Assembly (NCBI GenBank): GCA_028818755.1
Contig: JAPPNF010000128.1
Coordinates: 1-64,000, forward strand
Length of the DNA stretch: 64,000 nucleotides
Direction of reading: 5' to 3'
Source of the DNA: Deltaproteobacteria bacterium
GTDB lineage: Bacteria; Desulfobacterota; Binatia; UBA9968; JAJDTQ01
Shown here: positions 43,258 through 53,354 of the stretch, piece after piece
Position numbering within the stretch: the stretch's first letter is position 1
Layout: each line of letters starts with the position of its first letter
Program-made: the position numbers and the translations under genes
Notes under the pieces: generated by a model
The model's database searches: none
What the model saw: the letters and a program-made list of their open reading frames with translations, nothing else
What the model was told of the DNA's origin: nothing

Positions 43258-44655
43258 TCACTTTCCGTAAGTGATTCGGCCGCCTGCGGCTTCCTTGTTG
43301 AGCTTTTGGTGGAGGTGCAGGCCTTCCAGCACCAACTCCGTGGCCGACGCCAGAAAACCGGGCGAGTCCACGTCGCCCAGGGAGCGTATCGCTTCCTGGA
43401 GGCCCGGTATCTCCTTGATGCCCTCGAGATAGTCCTCGGAGCGCATTTCGTCGGAGACCTCCACTCCCCAGCCGGAGTTGAAGTACTCGATGACGGTCTG
43501 CAACGCGTTGACGTCGAGCCGGGTGTCGAAGGTCTTGAGTATCGCCCGGTTCAGGAGACGCTCGATCAGCTCTTCCTCATTCTTCTCCTCGCCCACATAC
43601 TCCACCTCGATCTTCCCGCAGGTGGACGGAAGCACGGAGTGGAGATCGCTCACCCGCGGCACGATGTCGGTTTCCCCGAGCCGCAGCGCGCGCTTTTCCG
43701 CGTTGCTGATCATGCTCTCGTAGTTGTTGATGCTGATGCGGACGCTGACGCCGGACGACTGGTTGATCTCGCTCGAGTTGCGTGCTTCGAAGGTCAAATG
43801 TCCCAGCACTTCCTTCATGAAGTCCGGGATCGTCACCGCGTGGCTGCGATCGTTCAGCGGGGCCGACTCCTGCTCCATGATGTCGATCTCGTGCTCGACC
43901 TGACGCGGGTAGTGGGTCCTGATCTGCACGTCGAAACGGTCCTTCAAGGGCGTGATGATGCGGCCCCGGCTGGTGTAGTCCTCGGGGTTCGCGCTGGCCA
44001 CGATGATCACGTCGAGGGGAAGACGGATCTTGTATCCCTTGATCTGGACGTCCTTCTCCTCCATGAGGTTGAATAGCCCCACCTGCACCTTTTCGGTCAG
44101 GTCCGGAAGCTCGTTGACGGCGAACACGCCGCGGTTGGTGCGGGGTATGAGGCCGTAGTGAATGGTCTCCTCGTCCGCCAGATACCGCCCCTCCGCCACC
44201 TTGATGGGATCGATCTCGCCGATCAGGTCGGCGATGGAAACGTCCGGGGTCGCCAGCTTCTCGCCGTACCGCTGTTCCCGGCCGATCCATTCCAGCTCGA
44301 GGTCGTCTCCCTGCTCGGCCAGCCGGCGCCGGCACGGAGCGCAGATGACGTTGAAGGGATCGCAGTTGATCTCGCAACCCTTCACCCTCGGGATTTTTTC
44401 GTCCAACAGCATGGTGAGGCCGCGGATGATGCGCGACTTGGCCTGACCGCGCTCTCCGAGAAAGACCATGTGATGACCCGACAGGATCGCGTTCTCGATT
44501 TCCGGAATCACGGTCTCGTCGTAGCCCACGATGCCCGGCAGGATCCTCTCCCCGGACTTGAGAAGACCGGTGAGATTGTTGCGCATCTCGTCGCGCACGG
44601 ACCTGACGACGGTTCCGCTGCGTTTCAGTTCACTCAGGGTGTTGATGGATTCCAC
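43258..44655 (-). CDS. AAA+ ATPase of the magnesium-chelatase/MoxR type
   Basis: This 465-residue ATPase has a Walker A in LGERGQAKSRIIRG (GxxGxAKS form), Walker B-type GVFAVNELPDL, and sensor region VASANPEDYTSRGRIITPLKDRF. Between Walker A and B an insert carries a four-Cys cluster (GCEINCD ... CAPCRRR) that could bind zinc. GTG 44655 is chosen for its AGGAGGT six bases upstream; the longer frame upstream is antisense to ihfB. It precedes the vWA gene on the same strand; the two probably form a remodelling or metal-insertion pair. Confidence 0.87.
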   Translation of the reverse strand: MESINTLSELKRSGTVVRSVRDEMRNNLTGLLKSGERILPGIVGYDETVIPEIENAILSGHHMVFLGERGQAKSRIIRGLTMLLDEKIPRVKGCEINCDPFNVICAPCRRRLAEQGDDLELEWIGREQRYGEKLATPDVSIADLIGEIDPIKVAEGRYLADEETIHYGLIPRTNRGVFAVNELPDLTEKVQVGLFNLMEEKDVQIKGYKIRLPLDVIIVASANPEDYTSRGRIITPLKDRFDVQIRTHYPRQVEHEIDIMEQESAPLNDRSHAVTIPDFMKEVLGHLTFEARNSSEINQSSGVSVRISINNYESMISNAEKRALRLGETDIVPRVSDLHSVLPSTCGKIEVEYVGEEKNEEELIERLLNRAILKTFDTRLDVNALQTVIEYFNSGWGVEVSDEMRSEDYLEGIKEIPGLQEAIRSLGDVDSPGFLASATELVLEGLHLHQKLNKEAAGGRITYGK

Positions 44656-44707
44656 TCCAATACCTCCTGCCAAGCCATTTGATCCTGTTGCTGCTCTGCT
44701 TGAAGCC

Positions 44708-45007
44708 TCATCCATCCTCGGCAGCAGGGCTCTGGTTGACCCGCACACGAAGCTCCTTGCCGACCTTGAAGAACGGGACTCTCTTGGAGGACACCGACAC
44801 GACTTCCCCGGTCTTGGGATTGCGTCCGTCCCGAGCCCTCCGGTGCTTGACCACGAAACTGCCGAAGCCCCGGATCTCGATGCGCTCTTCCCGCTGCAGT
44901 GCGGCAATCAGGGAGTCGAAGACGGAGTTGATGATCACCTCCGCGTCGAAACGCGACAGGTGGGGAAAGCGGTCGTTGATTTCTTCGATCAGGTCTCGCT
45001 TTGTCAT
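44708..45007 (-). CDS. ihfB: Integration host factor subunit beta (HU/IHF family)
   Basis: This 99-residue DNA-bending protein has the IHF/HU fold: an N-terminal KRDLIEEINDRFP helix pair, then IEIRGFGSFVVKHRRARDGRNPKTGE with the conserved beta-arm proline. Its position 27 bp after rpsA is the usual IhfB context. It binds DNA as a dimer with an alpha partner not in this window. Confidence 0.95.
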   Translation of the reverse strand: MTKRDLIEEINDRFPHLSRFDAEVIINSVFDSLIAALQREERIEIRGFGSFVVKHRRARDGRNPKTGEVVSVSSKRVPFFKVGKELRVRVNQSPAAEDG

Positions 45008-45034
45008 GCCGTTCCCCGAAAAAGAAGGTTCGCC

Positions 45035-46896
45035 CTATACGTCGTCTTTCTCGCCGTCCTGCGCGTCCGTTCCCGGGCGGTTCTCCCGGTCCAGCTTCAA
45101 CTCCTCGTTCAGAATAGTCTCGAAAGAGAAACGGCCGGCCTCTTTCTCCCGCTTGAGATAGGTCTCCAGCTCTTCCCGTTCTTCCGATCGCTTGAGTGCG
45201 CGGATGCTGAGCCCGATCTTGCGTTCCTGGAGGTCGACGTTGACCACCTCCGCCTCCACGACGTCGCCCACCTGATGGAGGCTCGAAGGCTTGTCCACGT
45301 GCTCGGTGCTGAGCTGGGAGACATGGATGAGTCCCTCGACGCCTTCGGCCACGCGCACGAACACTCCGAAATCGAGCACCCTGACGATCGGGCCCGTGAT
45401 CCGGGAGCCGGGCGGGTGCTCGTTGACCACGCGTTCCCAGGGATCCATGGTCAACTGCTTCACGCCGAGCGAGAACCGCTCTACCTGCGGGTCGACGCCG
45501 AGCACCTTCGCCTCGACGATGTCACCTTTCTTGTAGAGCTCGGACGGATGTTTGATCTTCTTGGTCCAGTCCAGATCGGAAATGTGGATCAATCCGTCGA
45601 TGCCCTCCTCGACTCCCACGAAGACTCCGAAATCCGTGATGTTGCGCACCGGCCCCTGGATGACGCTGCCCTCGGGGTATTTCTCCTTCGCCAGGAACCA
45701 CGGGTTGGGCAGCACCTGCCTTAGTCCCAGTGAGATACGCCGGCGCCCGGGATCCACGTTCAGGACCATGGCCTCAACGGTCTCCCCCGCCTGCACCACC
45801 TTGGAGGGGTGCGAGAGCTTCTTCGCCCACGACATCTCGGAGACGTGGATCAGCCCCTCGACTCCCTTTTCGAGCTCCACGAACGCGCCGTAGTCCGTCA
45901 GACCCACCACCTTGCCGGTAATCTTCGAGTCGACGGGATACCGTTCCGCCACCGATTCCCAGGGATCCGGCGTGATCTGCTTCATTCCCAGCGAGATGCG
46001 CTCTCTCTCCTTGTCGAACTTGAGCACCACCACCCGGAGGGTCTCGCCCAGGCTCAGCAGGTCGCTCGGATGGTTGACCCGGCCCCACGACATGTCGGTG
46101 ATGTGCAGGATCCCGTCGATGCCGCCGACATCGACGAACGCTCCGTAGTCGGTGATGTTCTTGACCACGCCCTCGAGGATCACCCCTTCGTCGAGGACCG
46201 CGAGGGTCTCCTTCTTGAGCACTTCCCGTTCCTTCTCGAGCAGGACCTTGCGCGATACCACCACGTTGTCGCGCATCCGGTTGTACTTGAGAATCGTGAA
46301 GCGATCCCGCTTGCCCACGAACTGGTCGAGATTGCGGGTCGGCCGAATGTCGACATGAGAGCCGGGAAGGAAGCCATCCACGCCGACGTCCACCTTGAAG
46401 CCGCCCTTGACCCTGGCGACGATGGTGCCCTCGATGGGCGTCATCTGCTCATGCGCCTTCTCGATCCGGTCCCACACCTTGATGCTCTCGGCCTTCTGAC
46501 GCGACAGCACGATCTCGCCCCGGTCTCCCTCGGGGGACTCGAAGAAGACGTCCACGTCATCGCCGAGCGCCACCTGCAGCGTTCCGTCCCGGTCCTGGAA
46601 CTCCTGAACCGAAATGCGGCCTTCGGTCTTGTAGCCCACGTCCACGACCACGTGGGTGGGGTTGACGTCAACCACCTTGCCGGTGACGACTCCGCCGGGC
46701 TTTACCGCCTGCAGACTCTCCTCGAACAGCGACTGAAAGTCATCCTCGGTGGCCGAGGCCTCCTCGTTCTCCGAAGCCTCCCGGACGTCCGAAGTCCCCT
46801 GGGTTTCCGGAGTATCCCGGGCCTCCGAAGTATCCTGGGCCTCCGGGGGTTCCTGGACCTGTGCGGTCTCCTCGCTCTTGTTTTCCTCACCTTCCG

Positions 46897-46900
<4 letters not shown>
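45035..46900 (-). CDS. rpsA: 30S ribosomal protein S1
   Basis: This 621-residue mRNA-binding ribosomal protein contains six S1 (OB-fold) repeats. The later ones have the recurring pattern ITDYGAFVDVGGIDGILHITDMSW. The first about 55 residues form an acidic, low-complexity leader made of imperfect repeats around DTSEARDTPETQGTSD, longer than in E. coli S1. It lies in the conserved cmk-rpsA-ihfB order and overlaps cmk by 4 bp. Confidence 0.96.
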
Positions 46901-47571
<671 letters not shown>

Positions 47572-47619
47572 CTATCCTATCCTCACTTGACAGCGGGCAC
47601 AACCGGTGCCCTGGAGCTA

Positions 47620-47778
47620 GTGTCCTGTCTCACCAATAGCGTTATGAAGATGCGAGGGCATTTTTGTTGTCGGCAAGGCGCGATGACGAGCAGTGGCGGG
47701 CACCACGCGAGGAAGAGCAACGCAGCCGACGGCAAAAAGGACCCGCAGATTCATAACGCTATTGGTGAGACAGGACAC
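47620..47778. repeat. 159-bp TA-flanked inverted-repeat element, copy F
   Basis: This element is preceded by TA at 47618-47619 (after C) and followed by TG at 47779-47780, a probable decay of the second TA. The arms match copy D (GTGTCCTGTCTCACCAATAG) but continue CGTTATGAA instead of CTTTACGAA. Both changes appear in both arms. The core is in forward orientation. It lies between cmk and aroA on the minus strand, with the aroA stop 11 bp beyond. Confidence 0.93.
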
Positions 47779-47788
47779 TGGTACCTCA

Positions 47789-49069
47789 TTAATTGCTGAT
47801 TTTCCCTAGGCTTTCGAAGAAACCGGGGAACGATACCCTGACACAATCCTCGTTCGAGAGCGAGATCCCGCCCGGCGTCGACAAACCGGCAACCGCCAGC
47901 GCCATGGCCACGCGATGGTCGTCGTGGCTTTCCACCGCCGCGCTCTTGAGCCCGCCGGCACCCTCCACCATCACGTCGTCGCCGCGCACTTCCGTCCTCA
48001 CGCCCATCTTCGCGAGCTCGCCGGTCATGGTGGCGATACGGTCCGATTCCTTGAAGCGCAGCTCGCCGACATCCCGAAACAGCGTCGTCCCTCCGGCCAG
48101 CGCCGCGGCCACGAACAACACCGGATACTCGTCGATGGTGCGGGGCGCGAGCTCGGCCTCGACCTCGGTCCCGCGAAGCTCGCTTCCCCGTATGCGGAGG
48201 TCGGCCACCGGCTCGCCCGCCTCCTCCCAGGAGCGCGCCACCTCGATGTCCGCTCCCATGGCCCGCAGGACATCGATCACCCCGGTGCGCGTGGGATTGC
48301 AGCCCACCGCCAGGATAGACACGTCCGATCCGGGTATGGTGGCGGCCGCCACGGCGATAAACGCGGCGGAGGAAACGTCGCCGGGGACCTTCAGCTGAGT
48401 GGCCGAGAGCTCCTGCCCGCCCTTGACCGCCACCGTCCGGCCGTCGCGCTCCACCACGGCGCCGAAACCCCGCGCCATGATCTCCGTATGATCCCGGGAA
48501 CGGTACGGTTCCTCGATGCGCGTTTCTCCCCGTGCCTGGAGGCCCGCCAGCAGCACGGCCGACTTCACCTGGGCGCTGGCCACCGGCGAGGCGTAGTCGA
48601 TGCCGTGGAGCGGCTGGCCGTGAATCTCGAGGGGGGCGCGCCCCTCGTTTCCCGCCACCCGGCCTCCCATGCGCGTCAGCGGCTCGATCACCCGTTTCAT
48701 CGGACGGGTGCGGAGGGAGTCGTCGCCGTCGAGGATGGCGTCGAAGGGCCGCCCCGCCAGGAGTCCCGCCAGCAACCGCATGGTGGTCCCGGAATTGCCG
48801 CAGTCGATGGTTTCCCGCGGCGCCTGCAGTCCGTCCCACCCGCCGCCCTCGATGCACAGGGTGCCCCCGTCGCGGCGGAAGGCCACCCCCATGCGCCTGA
48901 ACGCGGCCACCGTGCTCGAGTTGTCGGCCCCGCGGGACATGTTCTCGATGCGGGTCTCGCCTCGCGCCACCGCTCCCATGATGACCGCGCGATGCGCGAT
49001 GGACTTGTCTCCGGGAACCTCCAGCTCGCCCCTGAGGGGACGCACGACCTGTTCGACCCTGACGGTCAT
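47789..49069 (-). CDS. aroA: 3-phosphoshikimate 1-carboxyvinyltransferase (EPSP synthase)
   Basis: This 426-residue shikimate-pathway enzyme has the family segments PGDKSIAHRAVIMGA, DCGNSGTTMRLLAGLLAG and FKESDRIATMTGELAKMG. The PGDKSIAHR form and the Ala next to the catalytic region resemble class II-like enzymes, but classification needs alignment. It follows tyrA by 10 bp in an aromatic amino-acid operon. Confidence 0.96.
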   Translation of the reverse strand: MTVRVEQVVRPLRGELEVPGDKSIAHRAVIMGAVARGETRIENMSRGADNSSTVAAFRRMGVAFRRDGGTLCIEGGGWDGLQAPRETIDCGNSGTTMRLLAGLLAGRPFDAILDGDDSLRTRPMKRVIEPLTRMGGRVAGNEGRAPLEIHGQPLHGIDYASPVASAQVKSAVLLAGLQARGETRIEEPYRSRDHTEIMARGFGAVVERDGRTVAVKGGQELSATQLKVPGDVSSAAFIAVAAATIPGSDVSILAVGCNPTRTGVIDVLRAMGADIEVARSWEEAGEPVADLRIRGSELRGTEVEAELAPRTIDEYPVLFVAAALAGGTTLFRDVGELRFKESDRIATMTGELAKMGVRTEVRGDDVMVEGAGGLKSAAVESHDDHRVAMALAVAGLSTPGGISLSNEDCVRVSFPGFFESLGKISN

Positions 49070-49079
49070 CCTCGAGCTC

Positions 49080-49934
49080 CTAAGTAATCCTCTTCCGGGT
49101 GGCCAACGCCCGCTCGAACTCCCGTTCCAGCCCCGGTCCGTCGTTCCGGCGCACGTACTCGGCGAAGCGCTCGATGCCCCGGGCGTATTCCCGGAGGCCC
49201 TTCAGCACCGCCTCGCGGTTGAGCAGGCAAATGTCTCGCCACAGTTCCGGACGGCCGGCCGCGATGCGCGTCGTGTCCCTGAACCCCGAACCGCAGTACT
49301 CGGCCAGGTCCAGCGAACCTACCTTGGTGCGCTCCAGGGCGTTCACCAGCGCGGAAGCCGCGACGTGGGGAAGATGGCTGACCACGCCCAGGACCCGGTC
49401 GTGGACCCCGGCGTCCATGGTCTCGACCTTCGCTCCCACCCGGCGCCAGAACGTCCGCAGCTTCTTCACGGCGGCGGGGGCGCTCTTCGCGGTGGGGGTG
49501 ATGATGCAGCGGCGGCGGACGAACAGGTCGGCCCTTGCCGCATCGGGCCCCCATTGATCGCTGCCGGCGATGGGATGGGCGCCCACGAACGGCGGTCCCG
49601 CCTTCAACAGCCGGTCCATGTCCGCCACCACCCGGCCCTTGACGCTGCCGACGTCGCTGATGAGGCAATTACGGTCGAGGCGCGGCAGAAATGATCGCGT
49701 CAGGGGGGCGATGGCGCTCACCGGCGTGGCCAGCACCAGGAAGTCAGTGTCCTCGGGAAAGTCCCGGGCGTGCAGGAAGTAGCGGTCGAGGATGCCGATC
49801 CGCTTCCCCCGGCGCAGCGTCGTCTCGTTGCGGCCGTACCCCACGACCCGTTCCACCAACCCCCGCTCCCTCGCCGCCAGCGCCAGGGAGCCGCCGATGA
49901 GCCCGACGCCCGCGATCACCATGGTCCGAAACAT
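49080..49934 (-). CDS. tyrA: Prephenate dehydrogenase
   Basis: This 284-residue NAD(P)-dependent oxidoreductase of tyrosine synthesis has an N-terminal Rossmann motif GVGLIGGSLALAA, then LATPVSAI, DVGSVKG and the active-site region GAHPIAGSDQWGP. The GSGFRDTTRIA segment is in the helical dimerisation domain. No ACT or chorismate mutase domain is present. Cyclohexadienyl (arogenate) dehydrogenase activity is an alternative. Its start overlaps the hisC stop by one base (TGATG). Confidence 0.94.
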   Translation of the reverse strand: MFRTMVIAGVGLIGGSLALAARERGLVERVVGYGRNETTLRRGKRIGILDRYFLHARDFPEDTDFLVLATPVSAIAPLTRSFLPRLDRNCLISDVGSVKGRVVADMDRLLKAGPPFVGAHPIAGSDQWGPDAARADLFVRRRCIITPTAKSAPAAVKKLRTFWRRVGAKVETMDAGVHDRVLGVVSHLPHVAASALVNALERTKVGSLDLAEYCGSGFRDTTRIAAGRPELWRDICLLNREAVLKGLREYARGIERFAEYVRRNDGPGLEREFERALATRKRIT

Positions 49935-51037
49935 CAGCCGGCGGCGCCTCCTTCAAGGATTCGTTCCAGACAGTCCAGGAACCTGCGGTTCTCGTCCGGG
50001 GTCCCCACGGTCACGCGCACGTGCTCGGGAAACTCCGGGCCCACGGGCCGCACGATGACCCCCCGGCGCAGCATCGCTTCGAAGACGCCGGCCACCGGGC
50101 CGACCCGCACCAGGATGAAGTTGGCCTGGCTCGGGACCCACTGGACCCCCAGGGCCGTGAGGCGCTCGCCGAGGAATGCCAGGCCCTGGTTGTTGACCTC
50201 CACGCTGCGGCGCAGGTGCTCGGTGTCGTGCACCGCGGCCGTGGCCGCCCACTGGGCGGCGGCATTGACGTTGAACGGCTCCCGCACCTGGTTCATCATG
50301 GCGACGATGTCGGGGTGGGCGATGCCGTAGCCGACCCGCAGGCCCGCGAGGCCGTACACCTTGGAGAAGGTCCTGAGGGTCAGAACGGCCCGGTCGTCCC
50401 GCTGATCGTCAAGGGAATCGGGGTAGTCCGGATCGGTGGCGTACTCGAAGTACGCCTCGTCCGCCACCACCAGCACGTCCGGCCCCACCCGCTCCAGGAA
50501 GGCTTCCCACTCGGGCCGCCGGTAGATCGTGCCCGTGGGGTTGTTGGGGTTGGCCAGGAAGACGCAACGCGTTTTCGCGGTCAACGCCCCGGCCATGGCT
50601 GCGAGGTCATAGCCGTAGTCCTTGAGCGGCACCGTCCGCATCACGGCGCCCATGGCGTTGAGCGAGAGCGGATAGGCCACGAAGGTGCCCTCGGACAGCA
50701 AGGCTTCGTCTCCCGGCCGCAGAAAGGTCCGCACCGCCAGCTCGATGAGCTCGTTGGAGCCGTTGCCGAAGACCAGCCGTTCGGGGGCGACCCGCAGCTT
50801 GGCCGCCAGCGCCTGGCGGAGGTGGAAACAACCGCCGTCCGGATAGAGGTGAAGCTCCTCCAGCCGCTCGCGCAAAGCCGCCACGGCCTTGGGGGAAGGG
50901 CCCAGGGGGTTCTCGTTGGAGGCCAGCTTGGCCGATCCCTCGATGCCGTACTCCCGCTCCACCTCGTCGATGGGCTTGCCGGGAACGTACGGGACGATGC
51001 GGCGAATGTATTCCGGGACCTGGTCTAGGATGCTCAT
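49934..51037 (-). CDS. hisC: Histidinol-phosphate / aromatic aminotransferase
   Basis: This 367-residue class I/II PLP aminotransferase has KLASNENPLGPSP near the N-terminus, VFGNGSNELIEL, NPNNPTG, VVADEAYFEY, and the PLP lysine in RTFSKVYGLAGLRVGYG. ATG 51037 overlaps the pheA stop (ATGA); the longer frame has no support. In the pheA-hisC-tyrA order the enzyme often supplies phenylalanine and tyrosine transamination as well as histidine synthesis. Confidence 0.93.
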   Translation of the reverse strand: MSILDQVPEYIRRIVPYVPGKPIDEVEREYGIEGSAKLASNENPLGPSPKAVAALRERLEELHLYPDGGCFHLRQALAAKLRVAPERLVFGNGSNELIELAVRTFLRPGDEALLSEGTFVAYPLSLNAMGAVMRTVPLKDYGYDLAAMAGALTAKTRCVFLANPNNPTGTIYRRPEWEAFLERVGPDVLVVADEAYFEYATDPDYPDSLDDQRDDRAVLTLRTFSKVYGLAGLRVGYGIAHPDIVAMMNQVREPFNVNAAAQWAATAAVHDTEHLRRSVEVNNQGLAFLGERLTALGVQWVPSQANFILVRVGPVAGVFEAMLRRGVIVRPVGPEFPEHVRVTVGTPDENRRFLDCLERILEGGAAG

Positions 51038-52110
51038 AGGCTGCGGGGATAGGACCCGAGGACCTTCAGGAAGACGCAGCTCTTGGCGAGCTGGTCCAGC
51101 GCGCGCTTGGCTCGGGGCTGTTGTTGATGACCCATGAAATCGATGAAGAAGACGTACTCCCACGCCTTCTGGCGCGAGGGCCGCGACTCGATCTTGGTGA
51201 GGTTGATGCCGTGTTTCGCGAAGGGCGCCAACAGGTCGTGGAGCACGCCCACGCGGTCCTTGGCGGCGAAAACGATGCTGGTCTTGTCCTCGCCGGTGGG
51301 TCCCGGCGCATCGTCGCCGATGACAAAAAAGCGTGTGATGTTGTCGTGGTTGTCGGCGACGTTGGCCTGCACGATCCTGAGCCCGTAGACGTCGCCCGCC
51401 AACCGGCTCGAGACCGCCGCCACGGTCCGGTCCGAACGCGCCTCCTTGGCGGCCTGCGCGGTGCTCGCCACCTCCTCGATGACGGCGTCGGGATAGTGAG
51501 CGGCGATCCACTTCCGGCACTGACCGAGGGCGTGAGGGTGGGAAAGGATGCGCCGTACGTCCCGGGCCCGGCCGGACCGGGACAGCAGGCACAGCTCGAT
51601 GTCGATGCTGACCTCGCCGCAGATCTGGACATCCGCTCCCTGCAGCAGATCCAGGGTGTGGGCCACCACCCCTTCGGTGGAGTTTTCCACGGGCACCACG
51701 CCGTAGTCCACGTTGCGTGCGCTCACTTCGCGGAAAACGTCGTCGATGGTGGGCTCGGGGGAATAGCTCACGGTACTGCCGAAGTGCCGTTGCGCGGCCA
51801 TGTGGGTGAAGGTCGCCTCGGGGCCGAAGAAGGCCACCTTCATCTCGGCCTCGACACCGCGGCAGGCGGACAGGACTTCCCGGTAGACGGCGCGAACGGA
51901 GGCCGCCGACAACGGCCCTCTGTTGGCTTCGGATACCTGCCGGTAGATGGCCCGCTCACGGCTGGCGACGTAGACGGGTCTTCCCGTGAGACTCTTTTGA
52001 TTCCCTATCTTCAGGGCAAGGGATGCTCTCTCGTTGAGAAGCGCTACAATCCTGGAATCAACTTGATCGATCTTTTTTCGGAGGGCATCTACCGATTCTC
52101 TACGGCTCAA
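51034..52110 (-). CDS. pheA: Bifunctional chorismate mutase / prephenate dehydratase
   Basis: This 358-residue P-protein has an N-terminal AroQ-type mutase (VDALRKKIDQVDSRIVALLNERASLALKIG), a prephenate dehydratase domain (VAFFGPEATFTHMAA; GVVPVENSTEGVV; SSRLAGDVYGL) and a C-terminal ACT domain (FAAKDRVGVLHDLLAPFAKHGINLTKIESRPSR region) for phenylalanine feedback. A TTG at 52110 with GAGG six bases upstream is the likely start because the mutase domain begins right after it. The longer frame upstream has no homology. Confidence 0.93.
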   Translation of the reverse strand: MSRRESVDALRKKIDQVDSRIVALLNERASLALKIGNQKSLTGRPVYVASRERAIYRQVSEANRGPLSAASVRAVYREVLSACRGVEAEMKVAFFGPEATFTHMAAQRHFGSTVSYSPEPTIDDVFREVSARNVDYGVVPVENSTEGVVAHTLDLLQGADVQICGEVSIDIELCLLSRSGRARDVRRILSHPHALGQCRKWIAAHYPDAVIEEVASTAQAAKEARSDRTVAAVSSRLAGDVYGLRIVQANVADNHDNITRFFVIGDDAPGPTGEDKTSIVFAAKDRVGVLHDLLAPFAKHGINLTKIESRPSRQKAWEYVFFIDFMGHQQQPRAKRALDQLAKSCVFLKVLGSYPRSL

Positions 52111-52269
52111 TGAAAACCTCGAGGGGAAGGATTGGGACCGAAGGGGAACGTTAGCCGAACTCCCGGACAATTGCAACTCCGCGACACCACACGTTTTTGT
52201 TCGTGGCCGGGGGCGGCATCGATGCCGGAACGAAATCGTGTTAGCGTTCCCGGGAGCGGCAGGCTCCCG

Positions 52270-53145
52270 ATGCAAGACCAGACCAAGGCCTATCTGTACG
52301 CCGCCGTCACCGTGCTGTTCTGGTCCACCGTGGCGACCGCGTTCAAGCTCTCCCTGCGCCACGTAAGCGCCGACGCCCTGGTGTTCTACTCCTCCCTGGT
52401 ATCCGTCGTCGTGCTGCTGTGCATCACCCTGGCCACCGGGCGCCTCCGGCAGCTGCGAAGGTGGACCTCCGCCGACATCCGCACGTCGCTTAGCCTGGGC
52501 TTCCTGAACCCTTTCCTCTACTACCTGGTGCTGTTCCGGGCCTACGATCTCCTGCCCGCCCAGGAAGCCCTGACGCTGAACTTCGCCTGGCCCGTGGTGC
52601 TGGCGCTGTTCTCCATCCTGCTCCTGCGGCAGCCCATCAGCGCGCGGGCTCTCCTGGCCATGGCCGTCAGCTTTGCCGGGGTGGTGCTCATCGCCACTCG
52701 CGGAGACCCGCTGGGATTGGACCTGGCCAACCCGCTGGGGGTGGCGCTGGCGCTGGGAAGCACAGTGATATGGGCGCTCTACTGGATCTACGGGGTCAAG
52801 GATTCCCGTGACCCGGTGACGCGCCTGCTGGTCAACTTCGGGTTCGGATGCGTCCTCTCGGGGGGCTACCTGTGGCTGTCCGGTTCCCTGGAAGTGCCCG
52901 GAACCGCGGGTCTGATCGGGGCCGTTTACATCGGTATTTTCGAGATGGGCATCGCGTTCGTCGCCTGGCTACGTGCTCTCAAGCTCTCCCGCACCACCGC
53001 ACAGGTGGGGCAGCTCATCTACCTGACACCGTTCCTCTCCCTCCTGGTGATCGGGCTGGTGGTGGGAGAACCCATCTACGCGAGCACCGTGGCGGGGCTG
53101 GCGCTGATCATCGGCGGCATCGTGCTGCAGCGCCGAGCCGGTTGA
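52270..53145 (+). CDS. EamA/DMT-family membrane transporter
   Basis: This 291-residue inner-membrane protein has ten predicted hydrophobic segments in two homologous EamA halves (first from AYLYAAVTVLFWSTVATAF, second from LGVALALGSTVIWALYWIY). The drug/metabolite transporter superfamily usually exports amino acids or related metabolites; the substrate is unknown. ATG 52270 starts 5 residues before the first membrane segment; an upstream start would add 46 hydrophilic residues. It diverges from pheA. Confidence 0.9.
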   Translation: MQDQTKAYLYAAVTVLFWSTVATAFKLSLRHVSADALVFYSSLVSVVVLLCITLATGRLRQLRRWTSADIRTSLSLGFLNPFLYYLVLFRAYDLLPAQEALTLNFAWPVVLALFSILLLRQPISARALLAMAVSFAGVVLIATRGDPLGLDLANPLGVALALGSTVIWALYWIYGVKDSRDPVTRLLVNFGFGCVLSGGYLWLSGSLEVPGTAGLIGAVYIGIFEMGIAFVAWLRALKLSRTTAQVGQLIYLTPFLSLLVIGLVVGEPIYASTVAGLALIIGGIVLQRRAG

Positions 53146-53197
53146 CCACGCCCGCGGGAGTCACTCCGCGCAAGCGACCATGTCCGAAACCAGCCCC

Positions 53198-53301
53198 CCC
53201 TCTCCCTCTGGGAGAGGGTTGGGGTGAGGGTCTTCGAACTGAGCGGAGAGGCCGGGCAGCCCTCACCCGGCCTTCGGCCACCCTCTCCCAAAGGGAGAGG
53301 G
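53198..53301. repeat. Inverted pair of REP-like repeats
   Basis: Two related units in opposite orientation lie downstream of the transporter gene. The first, at 53198-53230, reads CCCTCTCCCTCTGGGAGAGG then TTGGGGTGAGGG. The second, at 53260-53301, reads CCCTCACCCGGCCTTCGGCC then ACCCTCTCCC and GGGAGAGGG. The second matches the unit at 30485. The pair can form a large stem and may act as a terminator between convergent genes. Confidence 0.82.
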
Positions 53302-53354
53302 ATTTGACGGGGCCTGTCGCACGTGGATGACCGGTTTCAACTCGGCGGGGAGGT

